DNA of 64,000 nucleotides, from positions 56,332 to 120,331 of the forward strand of contig JARGPC010000008.1 in the NCBI GenBank assembly GCA_029212885.1, read 5' to 3'. The notes beneath the pieces were generated by a model. It saw only the letters and a program-made list of their open reading frames with translations. It ran no database searches and was not told the origin of the DNA. Each line of letters begins with the position of its first letter. Within the stretch, counting starts at the first letter, position 1. Source of the stretch: Coxiellaceae bacterium. GTDB lineage: Bacteria > Pseudomonadota > Gammaproteobacteria > Coxiellales > Coxiellaceae. This document shows positions 51,143-62,191 of the stretch, one piece after another. A program made the position numbers and the translations under genes.

Positions 51143-51627
51143 CAGAAATTCAAGAAAAGGGCTTTATGCTCACTTCTGTCGATAAATTAGTACACTGGGC
51201 GCAAACAGGTTCGTTGTGGCCGATGACATTTGGTTTGGCTTGTTGTGCTGTTGAAATGATGCACACGGCAGCCGATCGTTATGACTTGGATCGTTTTGGT
51301 TGTTTCTTTCGCCCAAGTCCACGCCAATCAGATGTAATGATTGTTGCTGGTACCTTGTGCAATAAAATGGCACCGGCATTGCGTAAAGTGTATGACCAAA
51401 TGCCAGAGCCGCGTTGGGTGATCTCAATGGGATCATGTGCTAATGGCGGTGGTTATTATCATTACTCGTACTCAGTTGTTAGGGGCTGTGATCGAGTGGT
51501 TCCTGTGGATATTTATGTGCCAGGTTGTCCGCCGACAGCGGAAGCTTTGTTATATGGCATTATTCAATTGCAAAATAAGATTCGAAATCAGTCGGTGATT
51601 GTTCGCCCTGATGAAGAAGCAGCATAA
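51133..51627 (+). CDS. nuoB: NADH-quinone oxidoreductase subunit B
   Basis: NuoB carries the N2 [4Fe-4S] cluster that passes electrons to quinone. Ligands are visible in [18 protein letters not shown] and [12 protein letters not shown] 51133 gives 164 residues and overlaps the nuoA end by 10 bp; the GTG at 51112 further inside nuoA is less likely. GGAG lies about 10 bp before the start. Confidence 0.95.
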   Translation: MGITEIQEKGFMLTSVDKLVHWAQTGSLWPMTFGLACCAVEMMHTAADRYDLDRFGCFFRPSPRQSDVMIVAGTLCNKMAPALRKVYDQMPEPRWVISMGSCANGGGYYHYSYSVVRGCDRVVPVDIYVPGCPPTAEALLYGIIQLQNKIRNQSVIVRPDEEAA

Positions 51628-51636
51628 GAGGTAGGC

Positions 51637-52332
51637 GTGACTGAAGTAATAAACTTAGCCGATGAGCTGCAGAGTCGCTTTGGCGACCAGTTGCAGTCAA
51701 TTACGACGGCAGCGGATGATATGGTAACGGTCGAATGTGCGGCCGATCAACTATTAGCGGTATGCCAAGTGTTGCGCGATGATCACCCGTTTAATTTCGA
51801 CCAGCTGATTGATGTTTGCGGTGTCGATTATTTGGAATACGGCATCAGTGAGTGGCGTACCACCGAAACCACGGCTACGGGTTTCAGTCGCGGGCAAAAC
51901 TTAAGTCAAACGGAGCGTGTTCTCGAGTGGGATAAGCCACGTTTTGCAAGTGTTTATCATTTTTTATCAATAAAGAAAAATCAGCGCTTACGAGTGCGTG
52001 TATTTTTAGCTGATGAAAAATCATTACGTGTACCGAGTTTAAATGACTTATGGCCAGCAGCGAATTGGTTTGAGCGTGAGGCGTTTGACTTGTACGGTAT
52101 AGAGTATGAAGGCCACCCTGATCTGCGTCGTATTTTGACTGACTATGGCTTTAAAGGTCATCCGTTTAGAAAAGATTTTCCATTGGTTGGTGAAGTGGAG
52201 TTGCGTTACGACGCTGCACAACGTCGTTGTGTTTATGAGCCAGTGAGTATTCAACCACGCATTAATGTGCCGAAGGTGATTCGTGAAGATAATCGATACC
52301 GTGAAACCCCAGCCGAAGAGGAGCATAAGTAA
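51637..52332 (+). CDS. nuoC: NADH-quinone oxidoreductase subunit C
   Basis: NuoC is a peripheral-arm subunit, separate from NuoD here (not fused as in E. coli). The 231-residue protein carries the 30-kDa subunit signature [20 protein letters not shown] and [20 protein letters not shown]. It starts at GTG 51637, with AGAGGTAGG before it. The stop TAA overlaps the nuoD ATG. Confidence 0.95.
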   Translation: MTEVINLADELQSRFGDQLQSITTAADDMVTVECAADQLLAVCQVLRDDHPFNFDQLIDVCGVDYLEYGISEWRTTETTATGFSRGQNLSQTERVLEWDKPRFASVYHFLSIKKNQRLRVRVFLADEKSLRVPSLNDLWPAANWFEREAFDLYGIEYEGHPDLRRILTDYGFKGHPFRKDFPLVGEVELRYDAAQRRCVYEPVSIQPRINVPKVIREDNRYRETPAEEEHK

Positions 52333-53585
52333 TGGCTGAGATTAAAAATTTTACGGTAAACTTTGGTCCACAGCATCCAGCTGCGCATGGTGTGTTACGT
52401 ATCATTACAGAATTAGACGGTGAGGTTGTTAAAAAGCTCGACCCGCATGTCGGCTTATTGCACCGCGCTACAGAAAAATTAGCTGAATCGAAGCCGTATT
52501 ACCAAAGCGTTGGCTACATGGATCGTCTCGATTACGTATCGATGATGGCAAATGAGCATGCTTATGTGATGGCAATTGAAAAATTATTAGGTGTTACTGT
52601 GCCAATTCGTGCCCAGTATATCCGCGTGATGTTTGACGAGATTACACGTATCCTAAATCACTTGTTGTGGTTAGGCGCGCATGCTTTAGATATTGGTGCG
52701 ATGGCGCCGTTCTTGTATTGCTTTCGTGAGCGTGAAGATTTAATGGATTGTTATGAAGCGGTATCGGGTGCACGTATGCATGCGACCTACCATCGTCCAG
52801 GTGGTGTTTACCGTGATTTACCGGACCATATGCCAAAATACAAAGTATCCAAATGGCATAATGAAAAAGACGTCGCTGCAATGAATGAGGCACGTTCGGG
52901 TTCGTTGTTAGATTTTATTGAGGACTTTGCTAGTCGTTTTCCAAAGCTGGTTGATGACTATGAAGGGTTGCTAACAGAGAATCGTATTTGGAAGCAACGT
53001 ACAGTGGATATTGCAGTCGTTAGTGCAGAGCGTGCGATTGCTTTAGGTTTTACTGGACCGATGTTGCGAGGATCAGGGGTGGAGTGGGATTTACGTCGCA
53101 AACAACCTTATGAATGTTACGATCAATTAGAATTTGATATTCCTGTCGGTACTAACGGAGATTGTTACGACCGTTATTTGGTGCGTGTGGAAGAAATGCG
53201 CCAATCCAATCGCATTATTAAACAGTGTATTGATTGGTTGCGTAAGCACCCGGGGCCTGTGATTAATGAAGATCACAAATTGGCGCCGCCGCCACGTAAG
53301 CAAATGAAAACGGATATGGAAGCCTTAATTAATCATTTTAAATTGTATACCGAAGGCTTGAATGTGCCACAGGGTGAAGCGTATGCTGCGATTGAACATC
53401 CAAAAGGTGAGTTTGGTATTTATATTGTGTCTGATGGTGCTAATAAGCCGTACCGCATAAAAATTCGCGCAGCCAGTTATCCGCATCTTGCAGCGATGGA
53501 TGAGATGTGTCGTGGGCATATGTTGTCAGATATGGTGGCAGTGATTTCGAGTATTGACGTGGTATTTGGGGAGGTGGATCGCTAA
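52332..53585 (+). CDS. nuoD: NADH-quinone oxidoreductase subunit D
   Basis: This 417-residue 49-kDa-type subunit forms the quinone pocket with Nuo[45 protein letters not shown] and the C-terminal [20 protein letters not shown]-type end are family marks, including the conserved His and Tyr of the site. It overlaps nuoC and nuoE by one base each. Confidence 0.97.
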   Translation: MAEIKNFTVNFGPQHPAAHGVLRIITELDGEVVKKLDPHVGLLHRATEKLAESKPYYQSVGYMDRLDYVSMMANEHAYVMAIEKLLGVTVPIRAQYIRVMFDEITRILNHLLWLGAHALDIGAMAPFLYCFREREDLMDCYEAVSGARMHATYHRPGGVYRDLPDHMPKYKVSKWHNEKDVAAMNEARSGSLLDFIEDFASRFPKLVDDYEGLLTENRIWKQRTVDIAVVSAERAIALGFTGPMLRGSGVEWDLRRKQPYECYDQLEFDIPVGTNGDCYDRYLVRVEEMRQSNRIIKQCIDWLRKHPGPVINEDHKLAPPPRKQMKTDMEALINHFKLYTEGLNVPQGEAYAAIEHPKGEFGIYIVSDGANKPYRIKIRAASYPHLAAMDEMCRGHMLSDMVAVISSIDVVFGEVDR

Positions 53586-54100
53586 TGGCTGATGCAGTAC
53601 AGATTGTTCAAGACTCAAAAAAAGAAATAGACCATTGGTTGGATAAGTATCCAGCTGATCAACGTCGTTCTGCAGTAGTAGCTGCGTTGATGATTGTACA
53701 AGAAAAAAATGGTGGTTATTTATCGCAAGAATTAATGACAGCGGTAGCGGAATATTTACGCATACCACCGATCGAAGCGTATGAAGCGGCTTCGTTTTAT
53801 GACATGTATGAGTTTAAGCCTATTGGAAAACATAAAATTGGTGTCTGCACCAATGTGTCTTGTATGTTAAATGGCTCGGAAGAAATCGTTAAGCGTTTAG
53901 AAGAGCGCTTAGGTATTAAGTTAGGCGAAACCACAGAAGATGGTCAATTCACTTTGCGTGAAACAGAGTGTTTAGCGGCTTGTGCTAATGCACCGGTGTG
54001 CCAAGTTGACAATAAGAATTATGTTGAAGACTTAACCGTTGAAAAGATGGATGCGCTGATTGATAAGTTATCAGCCAAAGGGGGTGAGCATGGCAACTAA
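53585..54100 (+). CDS. nuoE: NADH-quinone oxidoreductase subunit E
   Basis: NuoE carries the N1a [2Fe-2S] cluster in a thioredoxin-like fold. The 171-residue protein has the ligands in VCTNVSCML and TECLAACANAPVCQVDN. The N-terminal helix bundle contains the VAALMIVQEKNGGYLS segment. It overlaps nuoF by 11 bp. Confidence 0.95.
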   Translation: MADAVQIVQDSKKEIDHWLDKYPADQRRSAVVAALMIVQEKNGGYLSQELMTAVAEYLRIPPIEAYEAASFYDMYEFKPIGKHKIGVCTNVSCMLNGSEEIVKRLEERLGIKLGETTEDGQFTLRETECLAACANAPVCQVDNKNYVEDLTVEKMDALIDKLSAKGGEHGN

Positions 54101-55397
54101 GCTAGACTTGGTTTGTTATCGTACTCGTCATTTAAAAGATGCGTGGAAATTATCTACCTATGAGAGCATTGGTGGTTGGTCTGTTTGGCGTAAGATTTTA
54201 AAAGAGAAAACGCCGCCTGAAGAAATCATTGAAACCTTAAAACAATCGGATTTACGTGGTCGCGGTGGCGCTGGTTTCCCGACAGGTTTGAAATGGAGCT
54301 TCTTATCACGTGATGTGCCGGGGCAAAAATATATTCTTTGTAATTCCGATGAGTCTGAGCCAGGCACAGCAAAAGATCGTGATATTTTACGCTTTAACCC
54401 ACATCAAGTATTAGAAGGCATAGCGATTGCTTGTTATGTTGTGGGCGCTAGTGTGGCTTATAACTTTTTGCGTGGTGAATTTTACGAACCATTTCAGCGT
54501 TGTGAAGCAGCATTAGCTGAAGCGCGTGCAGCGGGCTTGCTAGGTAAGGATGTGATGGGCTCAGGGCTGGATATTGAGATTTTTAACCACTGCACGGCAG
54601 GTGCTTATATTTGTGGTGAAGAAACAGCGTTAATGAACTCACTAGAGGGCAAGCGTGGTATGCCGCGTTTAAAACCGCCATTTCCAGCGAACTATGGTTT
54701 GTATGGTAAGCCCACGAATGTTAACAATTGTGAAACCTTAGCTTCCGTGCCTGTAATTTTAGAAAAAGGACCGAAGTGGTTTGCAGATTTAGGTCGGCCT
54801 AAAAATGGTGGTACCAAAATTTTCACGGTGAGTGGACATGTTAATAAGCCGGGTAATTATGAAATTCAATTAGGTACACCATTTAAAGAGTTGCTAGAAT
54901 TAGCCGGCGGTATGAAAGACGGTAAAAAACTCAAAGGTGTGATTCCTGGCGGTAGTTCGATGCCCATTTTGCCTGCTGAGATCATCATGAAAACTGACTT
55001 GGATTATGACAGCATAATGAAAGCCGGTTCGATGTTAGGGTCGGGTGGCATGATGGTGATGGATGAAAGCACCTGCATGGTAAAAGTGGCACGACGCTTT
55101 GCGCAGTTCTATATGCACGAATCTTGTGGGCAATGCACTCCTTGCCGTGAGGGCAGTGGTTGGGTATATAAATTATTACGCTCGATTGAGTTAGGTAAAG
55201 GTAAGTTATCTGATATTGATCGATTAGCGCAAACCGTGAAAAACATTGAAGGCAAAACCATTTGTGTGTTTGGTGAGGCGATCTCTTGGCCGGTAGGTGG
55301 CTTCTTGCGTCATTTCCGCAAAGAGTTTGAAGATCATATTGAACACGGTGGTTGTGCTAAGTTTCATGCACAGCATGATGCGGTGACAACGGAGTAA
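54090..55397 (+). CDS. nuoF: NADH-quinone oxidoreductase subunit F
   Basis: NuoF binds NADH and FMN and the N3 [4Fe-4S] cluster. The 435-residue protein has GRGGAGFPTGLKW (FMN/NADH site), CNSDESEPGTAKDRDIL, AGAYICGEETALMNSLEG and the cluster motif ESCGQCTPCREGSGW with a later Cys in KTICVFGEA. ATG 54090 follows GGGGGTGAG; the longer frame from 54060 is inside nuoE. Confidence 0.96.
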   Translation: MATKLDLVCYRTRHLKDAWKLSTYESIGGWSVWRKILKEKTPPEEIIETLKQSDLRGRGGAGFPTGLKWSFLSRDVPGQKYILCNSDESEPGTAKDRDILRFNPHQVLEGIAIACYVVGASVAYNFLRGEFYEPFQRCEAALAEARAAGLLGKDVMGSGLDIEIFNHCTAGAYICGEETALMNSLEGKRGMPRLKPPFPANYGLYGKPTNVNNCETLASVPVILEKGPKWFADLGRPKNGGTKIFTVSGHVNKPGNYEIQLGTPFKELLELAGGMKDGKKLKGVIPGGSSMPILPAEIIMKTDLDYDSIMKAGSMLGSGGMMVMDESTCMVKVARRFAQFYMHESCGQCTPCREGSGWVYKLLRSIELGKGKLSDIDRLAQTVKNIEGKTICVFGEAISWPVGGFLRHFRKEFEDHIEHGGCAKFHAQHDAVTTE

Positions 55398-55412
55398 GGC
55401 AGGCGAAATCGT

Positions 55413-57776
55413 ATGGTTGAATTAGAAATCAATGGACAAAGCTTGAGTGTTGAAGAAGGCACCAGTGTGATTGATGCCGCAGATAATATCGGCATTTATA
55501 TCCCACGCTTTTGTTACCATAAAAAATTATCAGTGGTGGCTAACTGCCGCATGTGTTTAGTTGAAGTGGAAAATGCACATAAACCGTTACCTGCTTGCGC
55601 GACAACAGTAACGCCAGGTATGAAAGTATTTACTCAATCCAAAAAAGCGTTAGATGCACAACGTGCGGTGATGGAATTCTTATTAATTAACCACCCGCTG
55701 GATTGTCCGATATGCGACCAGGGTGGTGAGTGTGAATTACAAGATCAGTCCGTTGGCTTTGGTTATGCTAACTCTGATTACCACCGTTCAAAGCGCTCGG
55801 TTGCGAGTCAAAGCATTGGGCCTTTAGTTGCTACTGAAATGACACGCTGTATTCAATGCACACGCTGTATTCGTGTCAGTGAAGAGGTGTGCGGTAATCG
55901 TGAAATGGGTGCTATGTTCCGTGGTGAACATATGGAAGTAGGTACTTATGTTGAAAAGGCGGTTGATTCTGAGTTGTCTGGCAACATGATTGATGTGTGT
56001 CCGGTGGGTGCCCTTACTTCAAAACCATATAGCTTCACAGGTCGCGCCTGGGAATTGCAAGAGCATCCTATGATTGCAGCGCACGATTGCTATGGTTCCA
56101 ATATATTCATCCATAGTCGTGGTTTAGAATATGAACCGCGTCGTGAGGTGATGCGTGTGGTGCCACGTGAAAATGAAAGTATCAATGAGGTGTGGTTGAG
56201 TGACCGTGATCGCTTCTCGTATTTAGGTTTTGATAGCGATGATCGGGTTACCGAGCCGATGATTAAAAAGAATGGTCAATGGCAAGCGGTGAGTTGGGAA
56301 CGTGCTTTAGCTGAAGTGGCTGATCGTATGAAAGGTTTGACTGAAATGCAGGGTGCGAGTCAGTTAGGCGCTTTGTTGTCACCCAATTCTACGGTTGAAG
56401 AGAGCTATTTATTGCAGCGCTTAATGCGTGGTATGGGTTCGAATAATATTGATCACCGTATTCGTCAAATAGATTTTGCGGATGATGCCTGTATTAAAAC
56501 TTTTGCTGGATTTGAAAGCACACCTGAAGAGATTGAGCAGTCAGATGTTATATTGCTTGTTGGTTGTCATTTGCGTAATGAGGTGCCGTTAGCAAACTAC
56601 CGCGTGTTAAAGGCGTCTCAAGAAGGTGGGGCTATCATGAGTCTGGCCGCTTGCAAACATGACTTTAATTATCCGCTAGCGCACGAGCGTGTTGTACATA
56701 TTAATGAATTTGTTAATCATCTGGGTGCCGTGTATTTAGCCACTTTGCAGTTGAAAGGCGAAGCTTGTGATGAAGCGTGGATTAATGCTTTAAAGCCTGA
56801 TGAAACCGAACAATGCATTGCTAAGCAGCTGCATGAATCGCAGAACCCTTGCTTGATGTTGGGTGCTATGTGCATGCAACATCCGCATGCTTCACAATTA
56901 CGGCAGTTAGCTGCACGATTAATGAAGCTAGTGAGTGGTCAATTTAACATGGTCACACCAGGCGCTAATTTTGCTGGTGGTTGGTTAGCGGGCTCTGTGC
57001 CGAATGCCGGCGAGCAAGCAGGCTTAAATGCACAAACTATGTTTGATGGTGATGGCTTGCGTGGCTATGTGTTATTGAATGTTGAACCGGAAAGAGATTG
57101 TGCACGACCAGCGCAGGTTGTTTCGCAGTTAGAAAACGCCGGCTTAGTTGTGTGTTTAACACCTTACATGACCGATACCATGCAACAATATGCGGACTTT
57201 ATTCTACCGATTGCACCTTATGTTGAAAGCGATGGTACTTACGTCAATGCTATGGGGCAATGGCAATCGGTACATGCAGTAACGACGTCCAAAGGACAAG
57301 CTAAACCTGCATGGAAAGTGATACGTGTGCTAGCCAACATGCTTGAATTGGATGGCTTTGATTATAAATCAGCGCATGAGATTGCTGAGCAATTAAAAGA
57401 TAAGCATGAACTGAAGTCCAGTTATGAAGCATCGAGTAAAATAAAGGCACCTGTGATTCAACCGAATGCATTGTGTCGTTACGGTGTTTGGCCAAGCATG
57501 GTGATTGATAATGTTGTTCGCCGCAGTCAGCCGTTGCAAGAGACGTTACAGACAGAGCAATTTGATGTGCTAATCAATCAAGCCACCGCCGACGCTATGG
57601 GTTTGGACTGCAATAATACAGTGATTGTTAAGCAAGGTGATCAGCAGTTGCAAATGACCTTAGAGATTAATGACCGTTTACCCGATGATATGGTGTGGAT
57701 GGCGATGGGTATGGAAAATACAGCAGGGTTTGGTGAATCCATGGGGCAAATTACAATTGCGCGGGGTGACAAGTGA
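55413..57776 (+). CDS. nuoG: NADH-quinone oxidoreductase subunit G
   Basis: The 787-residue iron-sulfur subunit starts with a [2Fe-2S] ferredoxin domain ([21 protein letters not shown]-term Cys in PACATTV). It then has the His-Cys3 N5 site in [19 protein letters not shown], an N4-type site [16 protein letters not shown], and a molybdopterin-oxidoreductase-like domain without molybdenum over the rest. Its stop overlaps the nuoH GTG by 4 bp. Confidence 0.96.
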   Translation: MVELEINGQSLSVEEGTSVIDAADNIGIYIPRFCYHKKLSVVANCRMCLVEVENAHKPLPACATTVTPGMKVFTQSKKALDAQRAVMEFLLINHPLDCPICDQGGECELQDQSVGFGYANSDYHRSKRSVASQSIGPLVATEMTRCIQCTRCIRVSEEVCGNREMGAMFRGEHMEVGTYVEKAVDSELSGNMIDVCPVGALTSKPYSFTGRAWELQEHPMIAAHDCYGSNIFIHSRGLEYEPRREVMRVVPRENESINEVWLSDRDRFSYLGFDSDDRVTEPMIKKNGQWQAVSWERALAEVADRMKGLTEMQGASQLGALLSPNSTVEESYLLQRLMRGMGSNNIDHRIRQIDFADDACIKTFAGFESTPEEIEQSDVILLVGCHLRNEVPLANYRVLKASQEGGAIMSLAACKHDFNYPLAHERVVHINEFVNHLGAVYLATLQLKGEACDEAWINALKPDETEQCIAKQLHESQNPCLMLGAMCMQHPHASQLRQLAARLMKLVSGQFNMVTPGANFAGGWLAGSVPNAGEQAGLNAQTMFDGDGLRGYVLLNVEPERDCARPAQVVSQLENAGLVVCLTPYMTDTMQQYADFILPIAPYVESDGTYVNAMGQWQSVHAVTTSKGQAKPAWKVIRVLANMLELDGFDYKSAHEIAEQLKDKHELKSSYEASSKIKAPVIQPNALCRYGVWPSMVIDNVVRRSQPLQETLQTEQFDVLINQATADAMGLDCNNTVIVKQGDQQLQMTLEINDRLPDDMVWMAMGMENTAGFGESMGQITIARGDK

Positions 57777-58795
57777 TAGAGCAACAAATACTCGATTTTA
57801 TTTGGATTGTCGTCAAGATCGTTATTATTTTGATTCCGTTGATGGTCTGTGTGGCTTATTCTACACTGGCTGAGCGTAAAGTAATGGGTTATATGCATGG
57901 CCGTGTTGGTCCGAACCGTGTTGGTTTCCGTGGTTTAGCGCAACCATTGGCTGATGCGGCAAAATTATTATTTAAAGAAATTGTTGTGCCGTCAGCATCT
58001 AACCGTTATTTATTTTTAATTGCACCGATGCTGTCTTTAGCGCCCGCATTAGCCGTATGGTCGGTTGTGCCATTTGCTAAAGGCTGGGTATTGGCAAACG
58101 TGAATGCTGGGTTGTTGTTTGTATTCGCTATGTCATCGTTAGGCTTATATGGGATCTTGATTGCTGGTTGGGCATCTAACTCCAAATATGCTTTCTTGGG
58201 TGCGATGCGTTCGTGCGCACAAGTGGTGTCATATGAAATTGCGATGGGCTTTTGTTTTGTTGGCGTCTTGATGGTGTCTGGCACCATGAACCTGACCAAA
58301 ATTGTTGAAAGCCAAATGGGCGGCTTTTGGCATTGGTACTGGTTGCCTTTGTTGCCATTATTTGTCGTGTATTGGATTTCAGGTGTAGCTGAGACTAACC
58401 GTTCACCATTTGATGTGGCTGAAGGCGAATCTGAAATTGTTGCTGGTTTCCATGTGGAATACGGTGGCATGGCGTTTGCAGTATTTTTCTTGGCTGAATA
58501 TGCCAATATGATTTTAATCTCAGCCGTAGCCACATTATTATTTTGGGGTGGCTGGTTATCACCATTTCAAGGTATTCCGGGTTTATACGAAGCGTTTGAG
58601 TGGGTGCCGGGTGTGGTGTGGTTTGCGCTGAAAGTATTTGTGTTTATGTTTATGTATTTTTGGTTACGTTCGACGTTCCCACGCTATCGCTATGATCAGC
58701 TAATGACGCTAGGTTGGAAAGTTTTAATACCAGTGACCTTGGTATGGATTGTCGTTATCGCAATCGCGATTGAATGCGGATGGGGGTACTGGTAA
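57773..58795 (+). CDS. nuoH: NADH-quinone oxidoreductase subunit H
   Basis: NuoH is an eight-helix membrane subunit at the quinone channel. The 340-residue protein has [19 protein letters not shown], the acidic loop [20 protein letters not shown], and [20 protein letters not shown]. It starts at GTG 57773 (overlap GTGA with nuoG) and ends over the nuoI ATG. Confidence 0.96.
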   Translation: MIEQQILDFIWIVVKIVIILIPLMVCVAYSTLAERKVMGYMHGRVGPNRVGFRGLAQPLADAAKLLFKEIVVPSASNRYLFLIAPMLSLAPALAVWSVVPFAKGWVLANVNAGLLFVFAMSSLGLYGILIAGWASNSKYAFLGAMRSCAQVVSYEIAMGFCFVGVLMVSGTMNLTKIVESQMGGFWHWYWLPLLPLFVVYWISGVAETNRSPFDVAEGESEIVAGFHVEYGGMAFAVFFLAEYANMILISAVATLLFWGGWLSPFQGIPGLYEAFEWVPGVVWFALKVFVFMFMYFWLRSTFPRYRYDQLMTLGWKVLIPVTLVWIVVIAIAIECGWGYW

Positions 58796-59283
58796 TGAGT
58801 GCTTTAAAACGAGTCATTAAAAAGCTTACTTTATGGGAATTGCTCAAAGGCTTGCGCATCACCTTTCGTTATATGGTGACTAAAAAAACCACGGTTCAAT
58901 ATCCAGAGGAAGAAACACCCGTGTCACCACGTTTTCGCGGTATGTTGGCTTTGCGCCGTTACCCGAATGGTGAAGAGCGCTGCATTGCTTGTAAGCTATG
59001 TGAAGCGGTGTGTCCTGCGAATGCGATTACGATTGATGCTGAAATGCGCGAAGATGGTTCGCGTCGTACGACGAAGTACGATATTGATATCTTTAAATGC
59101 ATCAAGTGTGGATTATGTGAACAAGCTTGTCCCGTGGACTCGGTTGTATTGACTAATGAGATGCATTACCACATGAGTGAGCGTGGTCAAAACATTTTAA
59201 CCAAAGAAAAATTATTGGCGATTGGCGATATGTATGAAGAGCAACTTCATAAAGATCGCGAACTGGATGAACCTTACCGATAG
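58795..59283 (+). CDS. nuoI: NADH-quinone oxidoreductase subunit I
   Basis: NuoI carries clusters N6a and N6b. The 162-residue protein has two CxxCxxCxxxCP motifs, [16 protein letters not shown] and [19 protein letters not shown] 58795 overlaps the nuoH stop; the frame opening at 58774 lies inside nuoH and is not the start. Confidence 0.96.
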   Translation: MSALKRVIKKLTLWELLKGLRITFRYMVTKKTTVQYPEEETPVSPRFRGMLALRRYPNGEERCIACKLCEAVCPANAITIDAEMREDGSRRTTKYDIDIFKCIKCGLCEQACPVDSVVLTNEMHYHMSERGQNILTKEKLLAIGDMYEEQLHKDRELDEPYR

Positions 59284-59291
59284 GCGACAAG

Positions 59292-59912
59292 ATGATACCG
59301 ATTCATCAGATTATATTTTTTGTTTTTGCAGTGATATTAATTACTTCCGCGTTGATGGTGATTATTAGCCGTAACCCAGTCCGTGCTGCATTGTTTTTAG
59401 TATTGACGTTTTTTTGTAGCGCTGTGCTATGGATGATGTTGCAGGCTGAATTCTTGGCTTTGGCGCTGATCTTTGTTTATGTTGGCGCTGTGATGACCTT
59501 GTTATTATTTGTTGTCATGATGTTGAATATTGATGTTGCCAGCTTAAAAGACGGTTTTGTGCGTTCCTTTGTTTTTGTTTTGCTTGGCGTTTTGGTGTCG
59601 GCCGCATTGGTGTATGTTATTTTGTCAGTGATCGGTCCAATGCAACTTAATGATGGTGCTTCGATTACGATGCCACGCATGCCTGCGGATTACAGTAACG
59701 TTAAAGCGATGGGTATGCTGTTATATACACAGTATTTATATCCGTTTGAATTGGCGGCGGTCATCTTATTGGTGGCGATTATCGCCGCGATCTCATTAGC
59801 GTTCTTTGGCCGTAAAAAAGGCACTAAGTCGCAAGTGGTTTCTCAACAACTTAAAGCGAAGAAATCAGATCGCTTACGCGTGGTTAATTTAAAGGCGGAT
59901 AAAGAATCATGA
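59292..59912 (+). CDS. nuoJ: NADH-quinone oxidoreductase subunit J
   Basis: NuoJ is a 206-residue, five-helix membrane subunit with the conserved [20 protein letters not shown] segment of the third helix that forms a pi bulge in the proton path. The C-terminus after the last helix is longer and Lys-rich. It overlaps nuoK by 4 bp (ATGA). Confidence 0.95.
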   Translation: MIPIHQIIFFVFAVILITSALMVIISRNPVRAALFLVLTFFCSAVLWMMLQAEFLALALIFVYVGAVMTLLLFVVMMLNIDVASLKDGFVRSFVFVLLGVLVSAALVYVILSVIGPMQLNDGASITMPRMPADYSNVKAMGMLLYTQYLYPFELAAVILLVAIIAAISLAFFGRKKGTKSQVVSQQLKAKKSDRLRVVNLKADKES

Positions 59913-60214
59913 TACCACTCAGTTATTACTTAACCTTAGGGGCACTGTTACTTGCGATCAGTTTAGCGGGCATGGTGATTAACCGTAAAAACCTCATCGT
60001 GATGTTGATGTGTGTCGAGTTGATTTTATTAGCGGTGAATATGAATTTCATTGCTTTTGCTTCATATTTGCAATTAGGTGCTGGTGAAATCTTCGTGTTT
60101 TTTATTCTTACTGTTGCTGCTGCTGAGTCGGCGGTTGGGTTAGCCATATTGGTTCTATTGTATCGCAAGCGAGGCGATATCAATATTGCATCCATGAATA
60201 AGTTGAAGGGGTAG
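59909..60214 (+). CDS. nuoK: NADH-quinone oxidoreductase subunit K
   Basis: NuoK is a 101-residue, three-helix proton-channel subunit. The conserved glutamates are in [19 protein letters not shown] and [19 protein letters not shown]. The size matches the family exactly. Confidence 0.96.
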   Translation: MIPLSYYLTLGALLLAISLAGMVINRKNLIVMLMCVELILLAVNMNFIAFASYLQLGAGEIFVFFILTVAAAESAVGLAILVLLYRKRGDINIASMNKLKG

Positions 60215-60217
60215 CAG

Positions 60218-62188
60218 ATGCATCACGGAATTTTTCTGACGGCCTTAATTTGTTTGTGTGCGCCGTTTGTTGGTAGTTTGATTGCGGGTTTGCCGGGTAA
60301 TAAAATGCCTAAAGAAGGCGCGCATGCGGTGACTATCTTTTTTATGGTGGTTTCATTTATTTGTGCGTTGACCTTATTGAAGTGGGTTATCTTTGATAAT
60401 ACACCGCTAACAGAAGGTTTGGTGTATACCTGGGGTATTAGTGGTCACTTTAATTTTAATATTGGTTTGTATATTGATCATTTAACCGTAGCCATGATGT
60501 GTATTGTGACTTTCGTATCGCTGGTGGTGCATGTGTATAGTATTGCTTATATGCGTGGTGATCCGGGCGATAGTCGCTTCTTTTGTTATGTTTCTTTATT
60601 TACTTTTGCCATGTTATTGTTAGTGACGGCGAATAACTTCTTGCAGCTATTTATTGGTTGGGAAGGTGTTGGTTTGGTGTCTTACTTATTGATCGGTTTT
60701 TGGTTTCAAAAAGAAACCGCAGCGATTGGTAGTTTAAAAGCATTCTTAGTTAACCGTGTGGGTGATTTTGGCTTTATTCTGGGTATTGCAGCAGTATTGG
60801 ATTACTATGGCACTTTAAATTACACCGCGGTGTTTGCTAAAACACCAGAAATTGTGCATACGATGATGTCGATTTTCCCCGGCACATCATGGTCAGTGAA
60901 TACCGTGATTTGTATCTTGCTCTTTATTGGTGCGATGGGTAAATCTTCTCAGGTACCATTGCATGTGTGGTTACCGGAATCGATGGAAGGCCCAACACCG
61001 ATTTCAGCGTTGATCCATGCGGCGACGATGGTGACGGCGGGTGTGTTTATGGTGGCACGTATGTCGCCGATGTTTCAGTTTTCACAACCGGCATTATCGA
61101 TGGTGTTGGTGCTAGGTGGCACGACAGCATTCTTCTTGGGTATTGTGGCTTGGGTACAGACAGACATTAAGCGGATTATTGCCTATTCAACCATTTCACA
61201 GTTGGGTTATATGATGGCGGGTAATGGTGTGGCTGCGTACCATGCCGGTATCTTCCACTTAATGATGCATGCTTGCTTTAAAGCTTTATTATTCTTATCA
61301 GCCGGTTCGGTGATTATTGCCATGCACCATGATCAAGACGTGCGTAACATGGGTGGTTTGCGTAAATACATGCCGGTCACTTATGTGTGTTTCTTAATTG
61401 GTGCTTTGTCATTATCAGCGATTCCACCGTTTTCGGGTTTCTATTCGAAAGATGCGATTATTGAGGCGGTACGACTGTCGAATGTTCCGGGCTCCACTTA
61501 TGCCTATCTGTGTGTATTGGGCGGCGCGTTTGTTACGGCGTTTTATATTTTCCGCGGCTTCTTTTATACCTTCCACGGTGAGGAGCGCTTAAAGCCGGAG
61601 ATGAAGGGCAAGGTTAAAGAAAATGATTGGGTGGTGACTGCGCCATTGATTGCACTAGCTATTCCGTCAGTGTTTTTGGGTGGTTTGATTATTAAATCGA
61701 TCTTGTACACCAAAGACGGCATGCTAGGTACTAGCATTGCTGTGTTGCCATCACAAAATATATTGGCCAAGATGGGAGCGAATTTCCACGGTGCGTGGAT
61801 GGACGCCTTGCATTCGGTGATGACACTACCGTTTTGGTTTGCGATTGCCGGTATTGCTTCATCTTATTATCTGTGCATATTAAATAAGAAGGTCACGCCA
61901 TGGTTAATGAAAAACCTGCGTTGGATTTTCTTGTTGTTGGTAGATAAATTTGGTTTCGATCGTTTGAATGATATTGTATTTGTTAAGGGTGGCAATATAT
62001 TAGCGCGCTTCTTGTTCCGCTTTGCTGATACAAAATTATTGGATGATTGGATTGTTGATGGCTCAGGGCGTAGTACGACAGTGATTGCGCGAGTGATACA
62101 AAAACTGCAATCCGGTTTGTTGTATCAGTATTTGCTAGTGATGATTATTGGTTTGCTAGCGTTATTAATTTGGATGGTATTAGGGTAA
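60218..62188 (+). CDS. nuoL: NADH-quinone oxidoreductase subunit L
   Basis: NuoL is the most distal antiporter-like proton-pumping subunit. The 656-residue protein has FIGWEGVGLVSYLLIGFW, the broken-helix region SQVPLHVWLPESMEGPTPIS and ALIHAATMVTAGVFMVARMS, Lys in TDIKRIIAYSTISQLGYMM and the long C-terminal lateral helix. AAGGGG precedes ATG 60218. Confidence 0.97.
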   Translation: MHHGIFLTALICLCAPFVGSLIAGLPGNKMPKEGAHAVTIFFMVVSFICALTLLKWVIFDNTPLTEGLVYTWGISGHFNFNIGLYIDHLTVAMMCIVTFVSLVVHVYSIAYMRGDPGDSRFFCYVSLFTFAMLLLVTANNFLQLFIGWEGVGLVSYLLIGFWFQKETAAIGSLKAFLVNRVGDFGFILGIAAVLDYYGTLNYTAVFAKTPEIVHTMMSIFPGTSWSVNTVICILLFIGAMGKSSQVPLHVWLPESMEGPTPISALIHAATMVTAGVFMVARMSPMFQFSQPALSMVLVLGGTTAFFLGIVAWVQTDIKRIIAYSTISQLGYMMAGNGVAAYHAGIFHLMMHACFKALLFLSAGSVIIAMHHDQDVRNMGGLRKYMPVTYVCFLIGALSLSAIPPFSGFYSKDAIIEAVRLSNVPGSTYAYLCVLGGAFVTAFYIFRGFFYTFHGEERLKPEMKGKVKENDWVVTAPLIALAIPSVFLGGLIIKSILYTKDGMLGTSIAVLPSQNILAKMGANFHGAWMDALHSVMTLPFWFAIAGIASSYYLCILNKKVTPWLMKNLRWIFLLLVDKFGFDRLNDIVFVKGGNILARFLFRFADTKLLDDWIVDGSGRSTTVIARVIQKLQSGLLYQYLLVMIIGLLALLIWMVLG

Positions 62189-62191
62189 AAC